Position numbers and translations under genes: made by a program
Shown here: one piece after another, positions 39,454 through 50,660 of the stretch
Layout: each line of letters starts with the position of its first letter
How positions within the stretch are numbered: the first letter of the stretch is position 1
Origin: Diprion similis
Taxonomy: Eukaryota > Arthropoda > Insecta > Hymenoptera > Diprionidae
DNA length: 64,000 nt
NCBI RefSeq assembly: GCF_021155765.1
Contig: NC_060112.1
Location: 24,766,001-24,830,000 of the forward strand
Direction of reading: 5' to 3'
Notes under the pieces: model-generated
What the model saw: only the letters and a program-made list of their open reading frames with translations
The model's database searches: none
Told to the model about the DNA's origin: nothing

Positions 39454-39877
39454 CAAGAAATGATAATCCGAGAACTTGAAGAAGTGGACGACAGCGAAGC
39501 CGCAAGTAAACACATCGAGCTGCATCAACAGACAGTTAGAAAGCGTAATCGCGTTGCAAAATAAATTGAAAATTCGAAAAATTGTCTGTACGCTTGTTAT
39601 CGTTACAATTTTATAACGCTACAAGTTTTTTTAACTTTTGGACCTCTACCACTGGCCCGCATCTGATTAAAAAATAATTTCTGTCTCAAGTTCATGCAGG
39701 CCTCGAGAGGTAAGAATTTAAAATCTAATATTTTAGCTCAAAACAAAGATATCGAGTAAAATTTATTTACTCTAATCAACTGTGTGCCTTTTTTTTATCA
39801 TCCCAGAGATGCTCTCGTCCATCGACATTCAAAACTTCGTTTTACTCATCGCCTGTATAATAATGATCGGTGTATAA
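39454..39877 (+). CDS. putative two-exon 3' end of a small protein with hydrophobic C-terminus
   Basis: Exon 39454-39505 (acceptor AATTGCAG, donor CGCAA/GTAAAC, phase 1 out) encodes QEMIIRELEEVDDSEAA. Exon 39807-39877 (strong acceptor with eight T then CATCCCAG, phase 1 in) encodes KMLSSIDIQNFVLLIACII and then MIGV and TAA. AATAAA follows 23 nt later. The ending would be an acidic helix followed by a hydrophobic tail, as in tail-anchored proteins. If the first exon is not spliced at 39505, its frame runs to TAA near 39563 with a basic ending. Upstream exons and a promoter were not found, and no family is recognised. Confidence 0.4.
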
Positions 39878-39900
39878 CTGCTTTACAAAAAAAGAAAGAC

Positions 39901-39906
39901 AATAAA
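39901..39906 (+). terminator. poly(A) signal after the small putative gene
   Basis: AATAAA placed 23 nt after the TAA at 39875-39877. Confidence 0.4.
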
Positions 39907-42900
39907 CATTGTATACGAGACACAAGTGCAAGACTACGGATTCTGAGAAAATAGTATCGATAAATCGTATCTCGCTTTTACACGCATGGTAACGAGGTTC
40001 ATTGTAAGTCTTCATTAATTTATTACTTGGCTAATTACACTGCCCAGTATCCGAAAGTCTGATAGCTCGCTTAATACCACTCGCAGAGAGTTGTTCGAAC
40101 GAGATAATTCGGTACTATCTCGCATCGCTTTTGAACCATGAACGCGACTATCAGTTGTGTCAATCGCAGATCGAGCCAGCAGGTTAACAAGGTCTGGTAA
40201 ACAACTCCGGGAATTGAAATTCGTCGAGAAATTTCCATTTCGTTTGTAATTTTAGTGGCGATTTGAGGCCTTCGGAATAGCCCGAAACGCTTTCACCTGC
40301 GAGCCTCTATACGTTAGAAATTTCCTTTAGAGGTGATGGATTCGTCGAAAAGGCATAATATATCATGTTGCATATAGTTCACCGAGCAAAAGTGAAACAA
40401 ATCACCCTCAAAGAATATCCACGTTTGATCCGGCTAACCTTTGTATCCGCAGGATAAACAGCGGAAAACACGAAAATGCCGAGCACAGCTTGCACTCAGT
40501 CTGTGTTTGATCGGCTCTGTTTCCAGCTCTCTGTACAAAGAGTCTAGAAAGAGATTTGTTATGCATACCAACTGGGGAAACGAGATAAGGTACACGGAGC
40601 TGGGCTCCCGGCTTTGCTGGTGACAAGGCAAAGCCGATGCGGATTTTCAAGATCTCGCATGTCTGCAAGCTTTCCACCCTCTGTCACCATCGCCTCTACC
40701 TATGAGATATCCTCCAAATGTTTGCACAGCCTGTGGTAGGTACGTCGACTTTCATCTCCTCCCCGTTAATATTTACCTTCAGCCGAGTGTCATATGAGAA
40801 ATTTTTTCAACCCACAAACCGCGAATGCTTGTAAAGTCAAGTTTTTGGATTTCAATTTTGATGTACTAATATTCGTTTCCAGAGTAAAGCTTAGAACAAA
40901 AGCACGATTCTGTACCAAACTTTTACACTTCAGATTTTCTTTAGATGCTTCTGTCAATTTTTGGGGTTGAAAACAGTCTGGAATTCAATTTGGAACCTCT
41001 TCATACAAGATTAAGCATCGAACTTGAATAGGGTCCATTCTGTGTGTATATAGAGGATGATTCTAGGGGATATTAATTACTCTCTGAAATCTAATGAGAG
41101 AACTTTGAAAGTCAGGATCTTAATCTCCAGTTTGGGAATAACTATTACAATGCCTGAAGAAACTTCACAGGATTCTGCAAATCACCTTCAGCGAATCCAA
41201 AAATCAGCAAAAAAGAAATCTGTGTAGTTTATGAAGACACGTGAGGTTGACTGTTAGGCGAGAATGAGATTTCGACTGGATTTAGAGGCTGGTGCAGATT
41301 TCTCTGACCTTTCTTCCGACCCTTGAAGCACGGCTGATTATTGATGTATGATCAGTCTAATGTACAGTAGCGAGAAAAGACCGATTGGTATTGACAAGCT
41401 TGGCACGTTTCATTCACCTTGGAGTTTAAACAAGTGCAAAATATGTAAACTCGTGTGCCGCGTTCTTCCCCGCTCATTCCCACCTTTTCATTGTCAAAGA
41501 TTTATTCCCATAAGACGTGATTGTTTCCAAAAACCAGATCAGCCAGATCGTGTTTTATCGAGAATCAAGAAATCTTGTTTTTAAAGTTTTTTTGTTGTCG
41601 GATCTTGTTTTATTGTTTTACATTAATTCTTCTTTTATTTTCTTACGTCGTTATTGATGAAAAGTAGACACAGTACTACATGGACAGTTCGGACTTCTTT
41701 CCCCCACGACTTGTACTACATTAAAAACATCCCGATTACTCATCGCGAGTTATTGCAGACGTTTATTTTTTATGCCTGAGAAAATACGCGAGGCCGTGCA
41801 CGGCAAGCGAAGGAGGATCGTAACGAGGTAATTCTGATAGTTTAATCTTGTCTGAGGTCACATCGCCGGATGGATCAGACGTTTCAGTACACCAAATTGA
41901 ACTACTTGCTACGCAGGAGAGCTACTATACGTGATACAATCGTATCTTGGACGTAGATTTAAATTGTTAAACTGGTCTCCGCCTTCGCTTTTCCTCCAAT
42001 CTCGTCGCTTTAATTTGCCTTGAGGTTATCACCGATTTAGGGTCATGGCGAACCCCATTCAGGGTACCAAGAATCGGGATTTCGTATTCTCGATACTCGT
42101 CGTTACGTACAAAGGAATTGTCCAGTTTTTCTTTCTTTTTTTTTACAGCTTTTTTTCCTTTTCTCCAAAGTTTCACGTTCCACAGTCACGTCGCAACGTC
42201 CCCAGAGGTGACGACGATCTGAAGTTGGTTTAGGACGGAGGGTGCAACCCAGATTTGAAGGCATATCAGGAAAGCGTTCACCTGCGTCAGTTACGCGAGT
42301 AGAATTTGCGGCTAACCTTCGGACCGCAGAAAAGAAAAGCCTATAAAATCTTAAGAAACAAGCCATTGTGTCATGTTTGAATCGAAATACAGATCACGAC
42401 TGGCCTTAGGCACTGCAGATCAAGCTTCAAGAAACTTGTTTGCATTATCTCACCAGAGGCCAGAAACTTCCATGCAGTTATCGAAGCTCCGATGACTTCT
42501 GTGGAAATTCCGAATTGTTATCGTCTTTCCCCCGGTCGACGTTCCAAGTGTCGAAACATCAACTGCAACTTTCTGATTTTTTTTTTCCACAACTTTCACC
42601 ACTGGAATACAAGCACTAATTAATCCAAATCCATCGAGATTCGACAAAAGAGAAGAGAAAAAAATCTGAAAAAATCACCTCTTCCAATACCTATTAAAAA
42701 TTCTCTTTCAAACTGTGTACCTAAAACGTTTGTATAAAACAGTAACAATCGTAGTGATAACATTGGTCTGACAAATTTTCGCCTGCTCACCCCAGGTCAC
42801 CAAACTTTGCTTTCCAGCTTCAAACAATTAATTGGGGCGTCAAGTGTTCGTTACACAGAACAAAGTCAAAGCTTTGTTGCAAAGGCTCGACGAACTGTTT

Positions 42901-43666
42901 GAACTGACGCGTCGATTGCTGTAGATGTTAACGTTCATGTATCCGCAGGCTGTTGACACGGTGCGATTACATTTCAGCGTCCTGTCCTGCTAGAGAGTAT
43001 AATTTTAGTGTGATCGTTTACGGTGAGCTGGAAAATTTGGAATTGGATTCGTTTCAAGTCAACAAAAAGAACGTCGTTCTTGTAATTCAATTCCGCAGAG
43101 ATATTAACGCGTAAAACTTGACAACAAGTCACATCGACTGACTCCATGCTCTACTTGCCTGTGAAATTGTATTTTTGCACTCTGCCCTTTACAACGTGAA
43201 AACTGGCAGTCGGGTCAGTCGAACAGTAGATAATCGACGAACTGTATTCATCGCGATAACAATAAAATCCAGGGAAACAATCGATTCAATGCTAAATACG
43301 TACATACACTGTTTTTCTCATACCCTAATCGGGACAAGGATAATGTCTCAGTCCAATTCACAATCAGTCGACTTCATATGTTAGTCAAAAAATGGCTTCC
43401 TTGTTACGTCTGATTCCTAAGACATATCGAGAGATCAGAAGATCCAAGTGATTCGATTTTTCAGTCCATGACTGCTTTTGCTTTTACCAAATCACGCAGC
43501 AAGGATTTTCCTTGAGAAGTCCTGTGACTGCAAGAGTTGAGGATTCGCTAGGTGTTAACCCTCGTGATACAGCTTACAAAGGTGACCCTGAATAGTGATC
43601 ATCCATAATATTTGTGCACATAACAGAGTCTCACCGATTCATGTGTGTAACGTACGGATGGACCGA
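39907..43666. other. intergenic upstream of Idgf
   Basis: Mixed composition, no supported gene. A small hairpin (CGGCTTTG ... CAAAGCCG) lies near 40608-40635. Confidence 0.35.
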
Positions 43667-43674
43667 TGACGTCA
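43667..43674. promoter_or_regulatory. CRE-like palindrome upstream of Idgf
   Basis: TGACGTCA, the full CREB/ATF consensus, lies about 600 bp before the Idgf start codon and 113 bp before a candidate first-exon donor. Confidence 0.35.
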
Positions 43675-43787
43675 TTGTAGTCAGCCCCACCACTGACACA
43701 GCCGATGGGACCAAGGCGAAGTCTTGAAGCCTTCGCTGGCTGCTCGCACTTGTAAGCCTCGCCAGTCCACGTCTCTTCGCGGACAAG
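43675..43787 (+). other. Idgf: candidate 5' UTR exon of Idgf
   Basis: The Idgf start codon lies eight bases into an exon whose acceptor ends at 43273+1000 (CTTTTTCCAG, last base 44273), so an upstream non-coding exon is needed. A consensus donor (GACAAG/GTAAGT) at 43787, in GC-richer sequence after the CRE, is the best nearby candidate. The transcription start is not determined. Confidence 0.3.
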
Positions 43788-44281
43788 GTAAGTCCAGTTT
43801 TTCCTTTCTTCGTTGTGCACAAGAGTTTATTTAAGGTTGAAGAATAGTTACTGAGGATTGTGAAACCACCGCAGTTTCCAAAGACGATCATTGCTCGTCT
43901 GGAATAACCATAACTAAACGCGTTGAATTTGAGACAGTCGCCTAATTTTTCACAAATTTTCAAAGATCAAACGTCCAATTAAAGATTTATTGTAGTGCAA
44001 ATGATTATTGGAGATAATCTGTTGAAACGTTAGACTTTGATAGTGGATTTTAGAAGAAAAACGTTATTGCTCTACTGATAAAACTTAATTAATTAAACAT
44101 AACGAAGTAAATTGGAATAGAATACCACATCAAAAAATTTCTTTCATTTAATACTGATAAACTCGAAACCTGTGCTTCACTATAGCGCAATAAATAGAAG
44201 GGAAATGAAAAATTGATATTTTGAAGTCGATTAGTCAAAAGCTGACTGACTGAAGCAATGATTCTTTTTCCAGATCGTGAA

Positions 44282-44399
44282 ATGAAGCTGATCACTGTAG
44301 GAGTTTTGGCGGCGCTGTGCGTCGCCACATTTGCTGTTCAACTGAACGGCCACAACAAGCTTGTCTGTTACTGGAACTCGACCTCTTTCGAACGTCAAG
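44282..44399 (+). CDS. Idgf: Idgf coding exon 1
   Basis: Signal peptide and the first barrel strand (LVCYWNST). Donor CAAG/GTAGAA at 44400. Phase 1 out. Start chosen because it is the first Met after the 44273 splice acceptor and opens directly on a signal peptide. Confidence 0.93.
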
Positions 44400-46410
44400 G
44401 TAGAATCGATGACGTTCACAAGTTACAACGTACAAGTTGAATTCCCCGAATGCTTGATTAACTCGTACTTGTTTTTCAGGTCCGGCTAAGTTCCAAGTCG
44501 ACGATCTGCGCCCGGCACTCTCACTCTGCACCCATTTGGTCTACGGGTACGCTGGCATCAACGCCGAGACCCTCGAAGCCGTGCCTCTTCATCCTAACAT
44601 CGATACTGGAGCTGGTTACGCTTTTTTGAGAACGGTTCCTCAGCTCAAGAAAACTTTCACTGACCTCAAGGTCTACCTTAGCATTGGCGGAAACGCTGAT
44701 CCCTATGAACAAACCCACAAGTACCTCCTCGTGGTGAGTGGAGAGTAGAGTAAACCGATTTTCGGTTCTTTTGATCTGTCTTCTTTGTATTTACAATTTT
44801 TATGCTTCAATTTCAAGACCGAGACGAGCGAGGCCAGAGCCAAGTTCGTCAACTCCGTTGGACGTCTTTTGGCCGAGTACGAATTCGACGGTGTGGATCT
44901 GGCGTGGCAGTTCCCCGAGGTTAAGGTCAAGAAGAAGCGTGGATTCTTCGGTAGCATAGCTCACGGTGTCAAGAAGGTCTTCGGCTACGGCACGTTCAAG
45001 GATGAGAGGCAGCAGGACCACCGAGACGGCTTCACCATTCTGGTACGAGACATCAAGAACCTCCTCAGACAGAGGAACAACAAGGACCTCACCATAACCG
45101 TCCTGCCCCACGTGAACTCCTCCAGTAAGTTGATTTCATGTGTAACTGACTGTCCGGATAACAAATTTCCGGATTTCGAGGCTCAAGCCTTGATCGGTTT
45201 ATTTTTTTCTCTACGGATGAGGCACTGAGGTTTTTGGGTACTGGCACGCAGACATGCATCCATTGATTAATTATCAAAAATTCTTTATTTTCAGTCTACT
45301 ACGACGCTCGAGCTCTGAGTCCGAACATCGAAGCAGTACATCTTTTCGCCTTCGACCAGAAGACTCCAGACCGCAACCCGAAGGACGCAGACTATCCTGC
45401 CCCGATTTACGAAAGCTACGGACGCGCTGCTGACGAAAACGTCGACGGTCAAGTGAGGTTAGTGTCGGGGATAACAATCGTTAGGTCATTGAGAAAATTG
45501 AAAAAAAAAGATAAACTGAAATGTTCAAGTTTTTGATCTGCCGTATTTGCAAAGCGTCTATATTTCCGATCACTTCAAGCTTCTCTCAAGTTCGAATAGC
45601 GATAAGAAACGGTGAAACTTAGCAGGCATATTTTCGTCTGCAAGTCAGGGAAGCTATCTTGCTTGAAACGGATCATGAGGTGTAAAATTTTTCCGCGTTG
45701 AATGGCTAATCGAAGTTGTGTCATTTCGACAACCGGCCAGTCAGTCATCCGTCGATCAGTTGAAAATTGAAGTTAGTGAAAAAATTGCATCGCTAGACGA
45801 CCTCCGTAAGCAGCGTTGCAAGGTTTCACCGCTGAAACTTGAGTTGGCTAGCCTGCTCCAAAAGCTCGCGCATGCGCAGTCGGACGCTCGATCTCCTTAG
45901 TCCCGCAATATTCTATCAATATCCAACCAATCATACATCCCCAGGTACTGGCTCGAGCACGGAACTCCAGGCAGCAAAATCATCGTCGGAATTCCAACTT
46001 TCGCCCGTACCTGGAAGCTGACAGCTGACAGCCAGATATCCGGAGTGCCGCCACTGGACGTGGACGGCCCTGGAGCAGAGGGACCGCACACCTTGACACC
46101 TGGTCTCCTGTCTTACCCGGAGGTTTGCACTCGCCTCACGGAGACGACGCTCGGCACGATTTTGCGCCGGGTTAGCGACCCCTCGAAGAAGTATGGAAGC
46201 TACGCCTACCAGTCTTACAACGAAGCGACCGGCGCCGACGGCATTTGGGTCGGTTACGAGGAGCCGGACACCGCCGGAACCAAGGCGACCTACGCGAAGG
46301 CAAAGGGCCTCGGTGGTGTCGCGATCGTCGACCTGTCCCTCGACGACTTCAGGGGTGTGTGCACCGGTGACAAGTTCCCAATTACCCGTGCAGTCAAGTA
46401 CAAGTTGTAA
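44282..46410 (+). CDS. Idgf: imaginal disc growth factor (GH18 chitinase-like, non-catalytic)
   Basis: Secreted glycoprotein growth factor of the IDGF family; in Drosophila these promote imaginal-cell growth and act in cuticle and wound responses. Five coding exons (44282-44399, 44480-44733, 44818-45124, 45295-45457, 45945-46410) join in frame to 435 aa, the usual family length. Residues 1 to about 20 are a signal peptide (MKLITVGVLAALCVATFAVQ). The GH18 barrel follows. At the active-site strand, DGVDLAWQF (148-156) replaces the chitinase DGxDxDWE, so the catalytic Asp is Ala153 and the acid/base Glu is Gln155: no chitinase activity is expected. The IDGF-specific basic insertion KVKKKRGFFGS follows. 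Sequons: Asn32 and NSS at the exon 3/4 junction. An Idgf4-like paralogue is likely, but which one cannot be fixed. Confidence 0.96.
44480..44733 (+). CDS. Idgf: Idgf coding exon 2
   Basis: Acceptor TTTTTCAG, donor CTCGTG/GTGAGT. Encodes LCTHLVYGYAGI and the VYLSIGG motif of GH18 proteins. Phase 0 out. Confidence 0.95.
44818..45124 (+). CDS. Idgf: Idgf coding exon 3 (degenerate active site)
   Basis: Carries FDGVDLAWQFP, the lysine-rich IDGF insertion and the RDGFTILVRDIKNLL helix. Donor TCCA/GTAAGT at 45125. Phase 1 out. Confidence 0.95.
45295..45457 (+). CDS. Idgf: Idgf coding exon 4
   Basis: Acceptor TTATTTTCAG. Encodes IYYDARALSPNIEAVHLFAF and the substrate-cleft segment. Donor GTGAG/GTTAGT, phase 2 out. 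Confidence 0.93.
45841..45881 (+). repeat. dispersed repeat with NRF-1-like palindrome, in Idgf intron 4
   Basis: GAGTTGGCTAGCCTGC followed 8 nt later by CTCGCGCATGCGCAGTC. The same two blocks recur in inverse orientation at 49639-49688. A 60-codon frame crosses it (45718-45900) without splice support. Confidence 0.55.
45945..46410 (+). CDS. Idgf: Idgf coding exon 5 (C-terminal)
   Basis: Acceptor ATCCCCAG, phase 2 in. Encodes KIIVGIPTFARTWKL, the alpha+beta insertion, and the GGVAIVDLSLDDFRGVC end of the barrel. Stops at TAA 46408-46410. Confidence 0.95.
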
Positions 46411-46881
46411 ACCGGAATTGGGAGCCAGTGAATGGCACAAGCCTTCGATTGTCTTGTTTCTCGGTTATCTTCTTCCAATTTTTGCCAAATTTTAATTTCA
46501 CTTTTAATTTTTACTCGTGTATTGATGTATATGTGTAGGCCTTGAAAATACGTCGCAAACTTTACAGGTGATTTTTATTTTCTTGTGTGTTCTTTGAGTA
46601 AAATTTGTTTGACTGTTCTCTGTTACTTGTGTTAATTGTGTTGCAATTTTTCATCCCCTTTAATTTCTCCTTTCTCATGTTTCCCGTCAGTGGTATGATG
46701 TGAATCAGATTCCATAGACATTTTCATGGATTTAGGATAGGGATTGATGAACGTACGCAAAGAGATACGATTTCAAGAAATTTCTGGAATAATTTGCGGC
46801 AGCAAGCAAAGGAAATATCAATGGTTTATTTTTTATTTTTACCATCAAATATTGATCTATATAATAGTTACTATCTGTTGA

Positions 46882-46887
46882 AATAAA
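46882..46887 (+). terminator. poly(A) signal candidate, Idgf
   Basis: AATAAA 472 nt after the stop codon. I saw no earlier canonical signal. Confidence 0.45.
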
Positions 46888-47734
46888 GTTATTCAGAAAT
46901 TATAACGTCACATATGATTATACAAAAACTGCAAAGTAATACAAAGCAGTGAAAAATTGTCAGGTAATTTTGCTTAAATTTGTGGTGGTTATTATTCTTA
47001 CCACTGTATTGCCTGCAGTATTATTTTGTCTCTACTTCACACATTTTTTTCCACTCTTGTTCTTCTTCTCGTGTATAACAAATTTGAGAAAAGTATTAAC
47101 CATACAAAATTCTCGTATATCGAGGCGTGACATTAGAAGTGTTTAGAAGTCGACTTCTATTCAACATAATTTTGTTTTCTTTTCTTTCAAATATAAAGTA
47201 AATAAACACGCGCCACGACACATGAAATTTCACGCGTATACAAGAGATTCAGCGACACAATGAAAACTTGGGCATGAAAGTAAATACTACTTCTCCATTT
47301 TTGTGTACTACAGGTAAAGAACCACTACGATGTGTACGATCGATTACAAGTAATTTTGTTCTAGTTTATTAAAAATTCGGGATGGTATTCAGGACCTATA
47401 TTATATTTTATTATGTATATTCTAGACTGTGTATTAAATGCTGAATTTATTTCTATACCTACATACTTTACTTGCGCACGTTCTTCGGAATAATTTTTTT
47501 AATCGTTATCCATATACGAAATTGATTTTCTTTCACTTATTTTCGTCTGTTGATTGTGTTGCAAATTTAATAAACATCGGTGTGTATTTATAGCTCGATT
47601 AATAAAATGTGTGCGAAATATGAAAAACGAATAAGGAAATGATTTTTTTTTTTACTGAAGTTAAATTAAAATCAAATAGAAAATTACTTCTTAATTAATT
47701 TCGGTGCGGTGTTATATATGTAATATGAAAGACG

Positions 47735-47985
47735 GTCTTGTCCTAGCCAAATCATGTCAACACCTTAAATCCGTACTGAGGCTTAACGACAGTCTACCAG
47801 TTCAAGCCTAGTGGGAAGAAAGTCAACTATCGGTGACCACTTGAGAAATCCCAGCCAGTCTTAATTTGTCCGTCTAGCAAGGCGGATCAATCTTGTAACC
47901 GCGACACTTTTTACCACCACAATAAATAATTATTCTACATCATCTCACCTTAATTAACTTAACTTCTTAACTACCACCACCAACC
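47735..47985. other. compositionally distinct block, possible retroelement fragment
   Basis: About 250 bp of balanced composition in very AT-rich DNA, without an open frame, ending in ACCACCACCAACCTTACA. It could be an LTR or LINE 3' fragment. No termini or duplication were identified. Confidence 0.2.
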
Positions 47986-49638
47986 TTACATATATATATA
48001 TTTGTTTATTTTTTTGTTCTTCTTTTTTCTTATTTTTACTTCGACTTTTCTATAACATGAGTGTATATACTCAGTGTATACGTGTATATAATTTAGATAG
48101 TATGTATATATGTATGTATGTATATTACGTGCAGTCTATAATTCGAATAAACACACGTTTCTCTATATTCCACGCCACAATGCATGCACAATCAAAGATT
48201 TCAAACGCAGCACCAAGATTTATACCTATTCACTTTACGTAGGGTTCAAAGATACATTGATAGGTATAGATTAACATCACAATAATGGTTCGGAACATTT
48301 TTCTCTTTGTTTCATTTACTTTCAATTCTGTTAGTTTATTTTTATATTTTTCTCTCAAATTTTATCCATATTTTATGAAATAAGGAAGAATTCCACTTTC
48401 CTTATCGTCTATTCGTTCTTTCATTTTCGAATGATTCCAAATCTTTGATAGGCACGCACACCATAATTTCATAACTGTTCAAACATTATAATATAATATA
48501 CTGATATATAATATATCAATTATCTAACAGATGAAGGGCACAACGATATTACATAAACAACTTTGCTCTTGCGTTTAATACTTAAAAAATACTGGGCAGG
48601 TTTTTTTTAATTTTAATTTTTTTGTTGCTTTTGTTGAGAGTACTTATACACCTAAAATATACTTTATCATACGCATTATATGTATAATATATTGTATGGT
48701 TCAACAAGGAAAGGGCACTCGTTACATCATTTTATCTGTATATTATATCGATATCTTGTGGGTATATTATGTATATCAAATATTTATACGTTACTGAAGT
48801 TTTTATCTACGCTGGATATCGATTTTACATTACGCTGACAATATTCTTTTGCAATTGCTGTATCGGGAGGGTAAAACGAGAGCAATAATCAAAGGTAAAA
48901 ATATACGGTACAAAAGTTTTACCCAATACACACGCAAAATTTTATATTATCCGATTTTGAAAAAATTTTTTACTAGACCAGACGACATCCCGTTTTTCGC
49001 AAAGAAATATTGACAAAGTGTCTGTAATATAATGTGTATACAACAATCGTGCAAGTTGATTCAGGGTGCTCTTGAAACATCAAGATCAAGGTAGTCATAG
49101 GGTGCGGATTAAAAACATAAAAAGAAATCGTTACGACGTACGCTACGATCTTTCAGCTCACTCAGATGTCATCATGTTATATATTGTGCCGTTTTCACTG
49201 TTGTTTGACTCGATATTACAAAAAATTAGACCACTGAGGAACTACGACGACAATCCTTCGTCTCAGAAGATTCAATATCGCAAGTGCGATGAAAGTGAGT
49301 ATGAATTTCAGATATTGTCTTAAAAAATGTAGAACCTCTTAAAGATGACGAAAAATACACTCTAGCTATCAAATTTTTTCCAAAAAAAATTTGGCCGAGT
49401 TCACAAATTTTTAATTACCATTGATATCGCGACTCAACATTTTTATATAAAAGCAAAACGAGTCTCATATGGCATGGCTAACTGTAGTGAGCGATTGAGA
49501 AACCGAGCACGTCTACGACGTCATTCGAGGGACAGAGGACAGGTACGAATATATATTCTGCTATAAAAAGCTCACTCGACAATGCCAGTACATACGTGCA
49601 TCGAGAAAAAATTGTGAAACTTGGCAGATTGATCGTTG

Positions 49639-49688
49639 GACTGCGCATGCGCGAGTTTTGACGTCTCTACGTGCAGGCTAGCCAACTC
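49639..49688 (-). repeat. second copy of the dispersed NRF-1-like repeat
   Basis: Inverse of the Idgf intron copy: GACTGCGCATGCGCGAG, then after 17 nt GCAGGCTAGCCAACTC. A partial third occurrence, GCATGCGCAGTC, is at 49933-49944. Confidence 0.55.
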
Positions 49689-50072
49689 GAACTCGAGCTA
49701 CAAAATGGCGTTTTGTAGAGGTTACACAGGTGGCGTGATTTTCTCGGGATAAGCAGACCTCGCGTAGTTAATGTGGAACGTTGACTGATGAGTGCTACAA
49801 ATATTTAGAACGACATAATTTCCGTTAGACAATTGATTCTCGAGTTCGGCACCTCGTGCTTCGTTTCGCTTATGTTGGCGTCCCTACCTGTAGACAAAAC
49901 TATTACCGACCAATAAACTTTCCTAACCTCAGGCATGCGCAGTCGGTAATTCAGTCCACCAAACGTTCGGCCGTTTTCTCTCACTGTAAGAACGATCCGA
50001 AAGTATAAAAACACCGCGGATCGGTCTACCATTAACAACCGGACACGCTCGCTTCAGCCAATCAGCTAGTGA

Positions 50073-50660
50073 CTACATGAGAGAACATCCTTTAACGCTA
50101 TATAAATCTTGGTCCACATTGTTGACGCTAATGAGCTTGAGCAGCTTATCGGTGTCCTTGAAATTTCGTCTACCACCCTTGTTGGTATGACCGTAAGGTG
50201 GCGAGTAGTCGTTCATGGCGTCATCGAGACGGATGCGTTGAGGCCACTGGAGGGTGGCGCTGCTGTCGAAATCGTCAACGAGGTTGCTGGAAGCGCGCTC
50301 CAGGGGCAGCTGCTGACAGTAGCTAACCGCGATTTTCGGCTGGACGAAGGCATCGTGAACACGAACGGGCCGTGCCAAGGACGACCGTTTTTTGGCCGGA
50401 GTCTGCGGGAGTTTTCTCGGTATGAAAACGGTCGGCTGACGCTCTTCGACGGCCATCTTTACCGGCGGCGGTGGCGCTGCGCTCGGGAAATTTGAACTCG
50501 CGTTTCCAGCGTGTCGACATTCCTCACCGCACTGAAGACAGTCGTAGTACTTCTCCGAGGCTGAAGAGGGCGTCTGGAGACCCGCCTCACCTCCACTGGA
50601 ATTCAGAACGCTCGACCGCTGCTGCGATATGAAACGGAAGCTCCGCTGCGGAGGCGGGGG
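50073..50660 (-). CDS. Stac: in-frame 195-codon extension of Stac beyond the TGA, ending in a CaaX box
   Basis: Directly after the Stac TGA (50661-50663) the same frame is open for 585 nt to TAG at 50073-50075. Third positions are mostly G or C, as in Stac exons and unlike the AT-rich 3' flanks of the other genes. Contents in order: PPPPQRSFRF, a Cys cluster (YYDCLQCGEEC), PPPPVKMAVEE, the class I-like SH3-ligand core RKLPQTP, a basic stretch KKRSSLARPVR, and the end SVKGCSLM, whose last four residues fit a farnesyltransferase CaaX motif. Expression could come from TGA readthrough (context GUG-UGA-C). It could also come from an alternative in-frame acceptor (CCTCCGCAG, exon from 50645, phase 0) joined to the donor at 51561. 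It may also be only 3' UTR. Confidence 0.55.
   Translation of the reverse strand, partial: PPPPQRSFRFISQQRSSVLNSSGGEAGLQTPSSASEKYYDCLQCGEECRHAGNASSNFPSAAPPPPVKMAVEERQPTVFIPRKLPQTPAKKRSSLARPVRVHDAFVQPKIAVSYCQQLPLERASSNLVDDFDSSATLQWPQRIRLDDAMNDYSPPYGHTNKGGRRNFKDTDKLLKLISVNNVDQDLYSVKGCSLM

Larger units (their letters stand above)
46888..50072. other. convergent intergenic region between Idgf and Stac
   Basis: AT-rich 3' flanks of two convergent genes. Holds an odd GC-richer block at 47735-47985 and the repeat at 49639-49688. No supported gene. Confidence 0.4.

Noticed and set aside
45931..46440. 169-codon minus frame
   Set aside because: Antisense shadow of Idgf exon 5.
50109..50495. 128-codon plus frame
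   Set aside because: Antisense of the Stac extension; its openness follows from the extension's codon bias.
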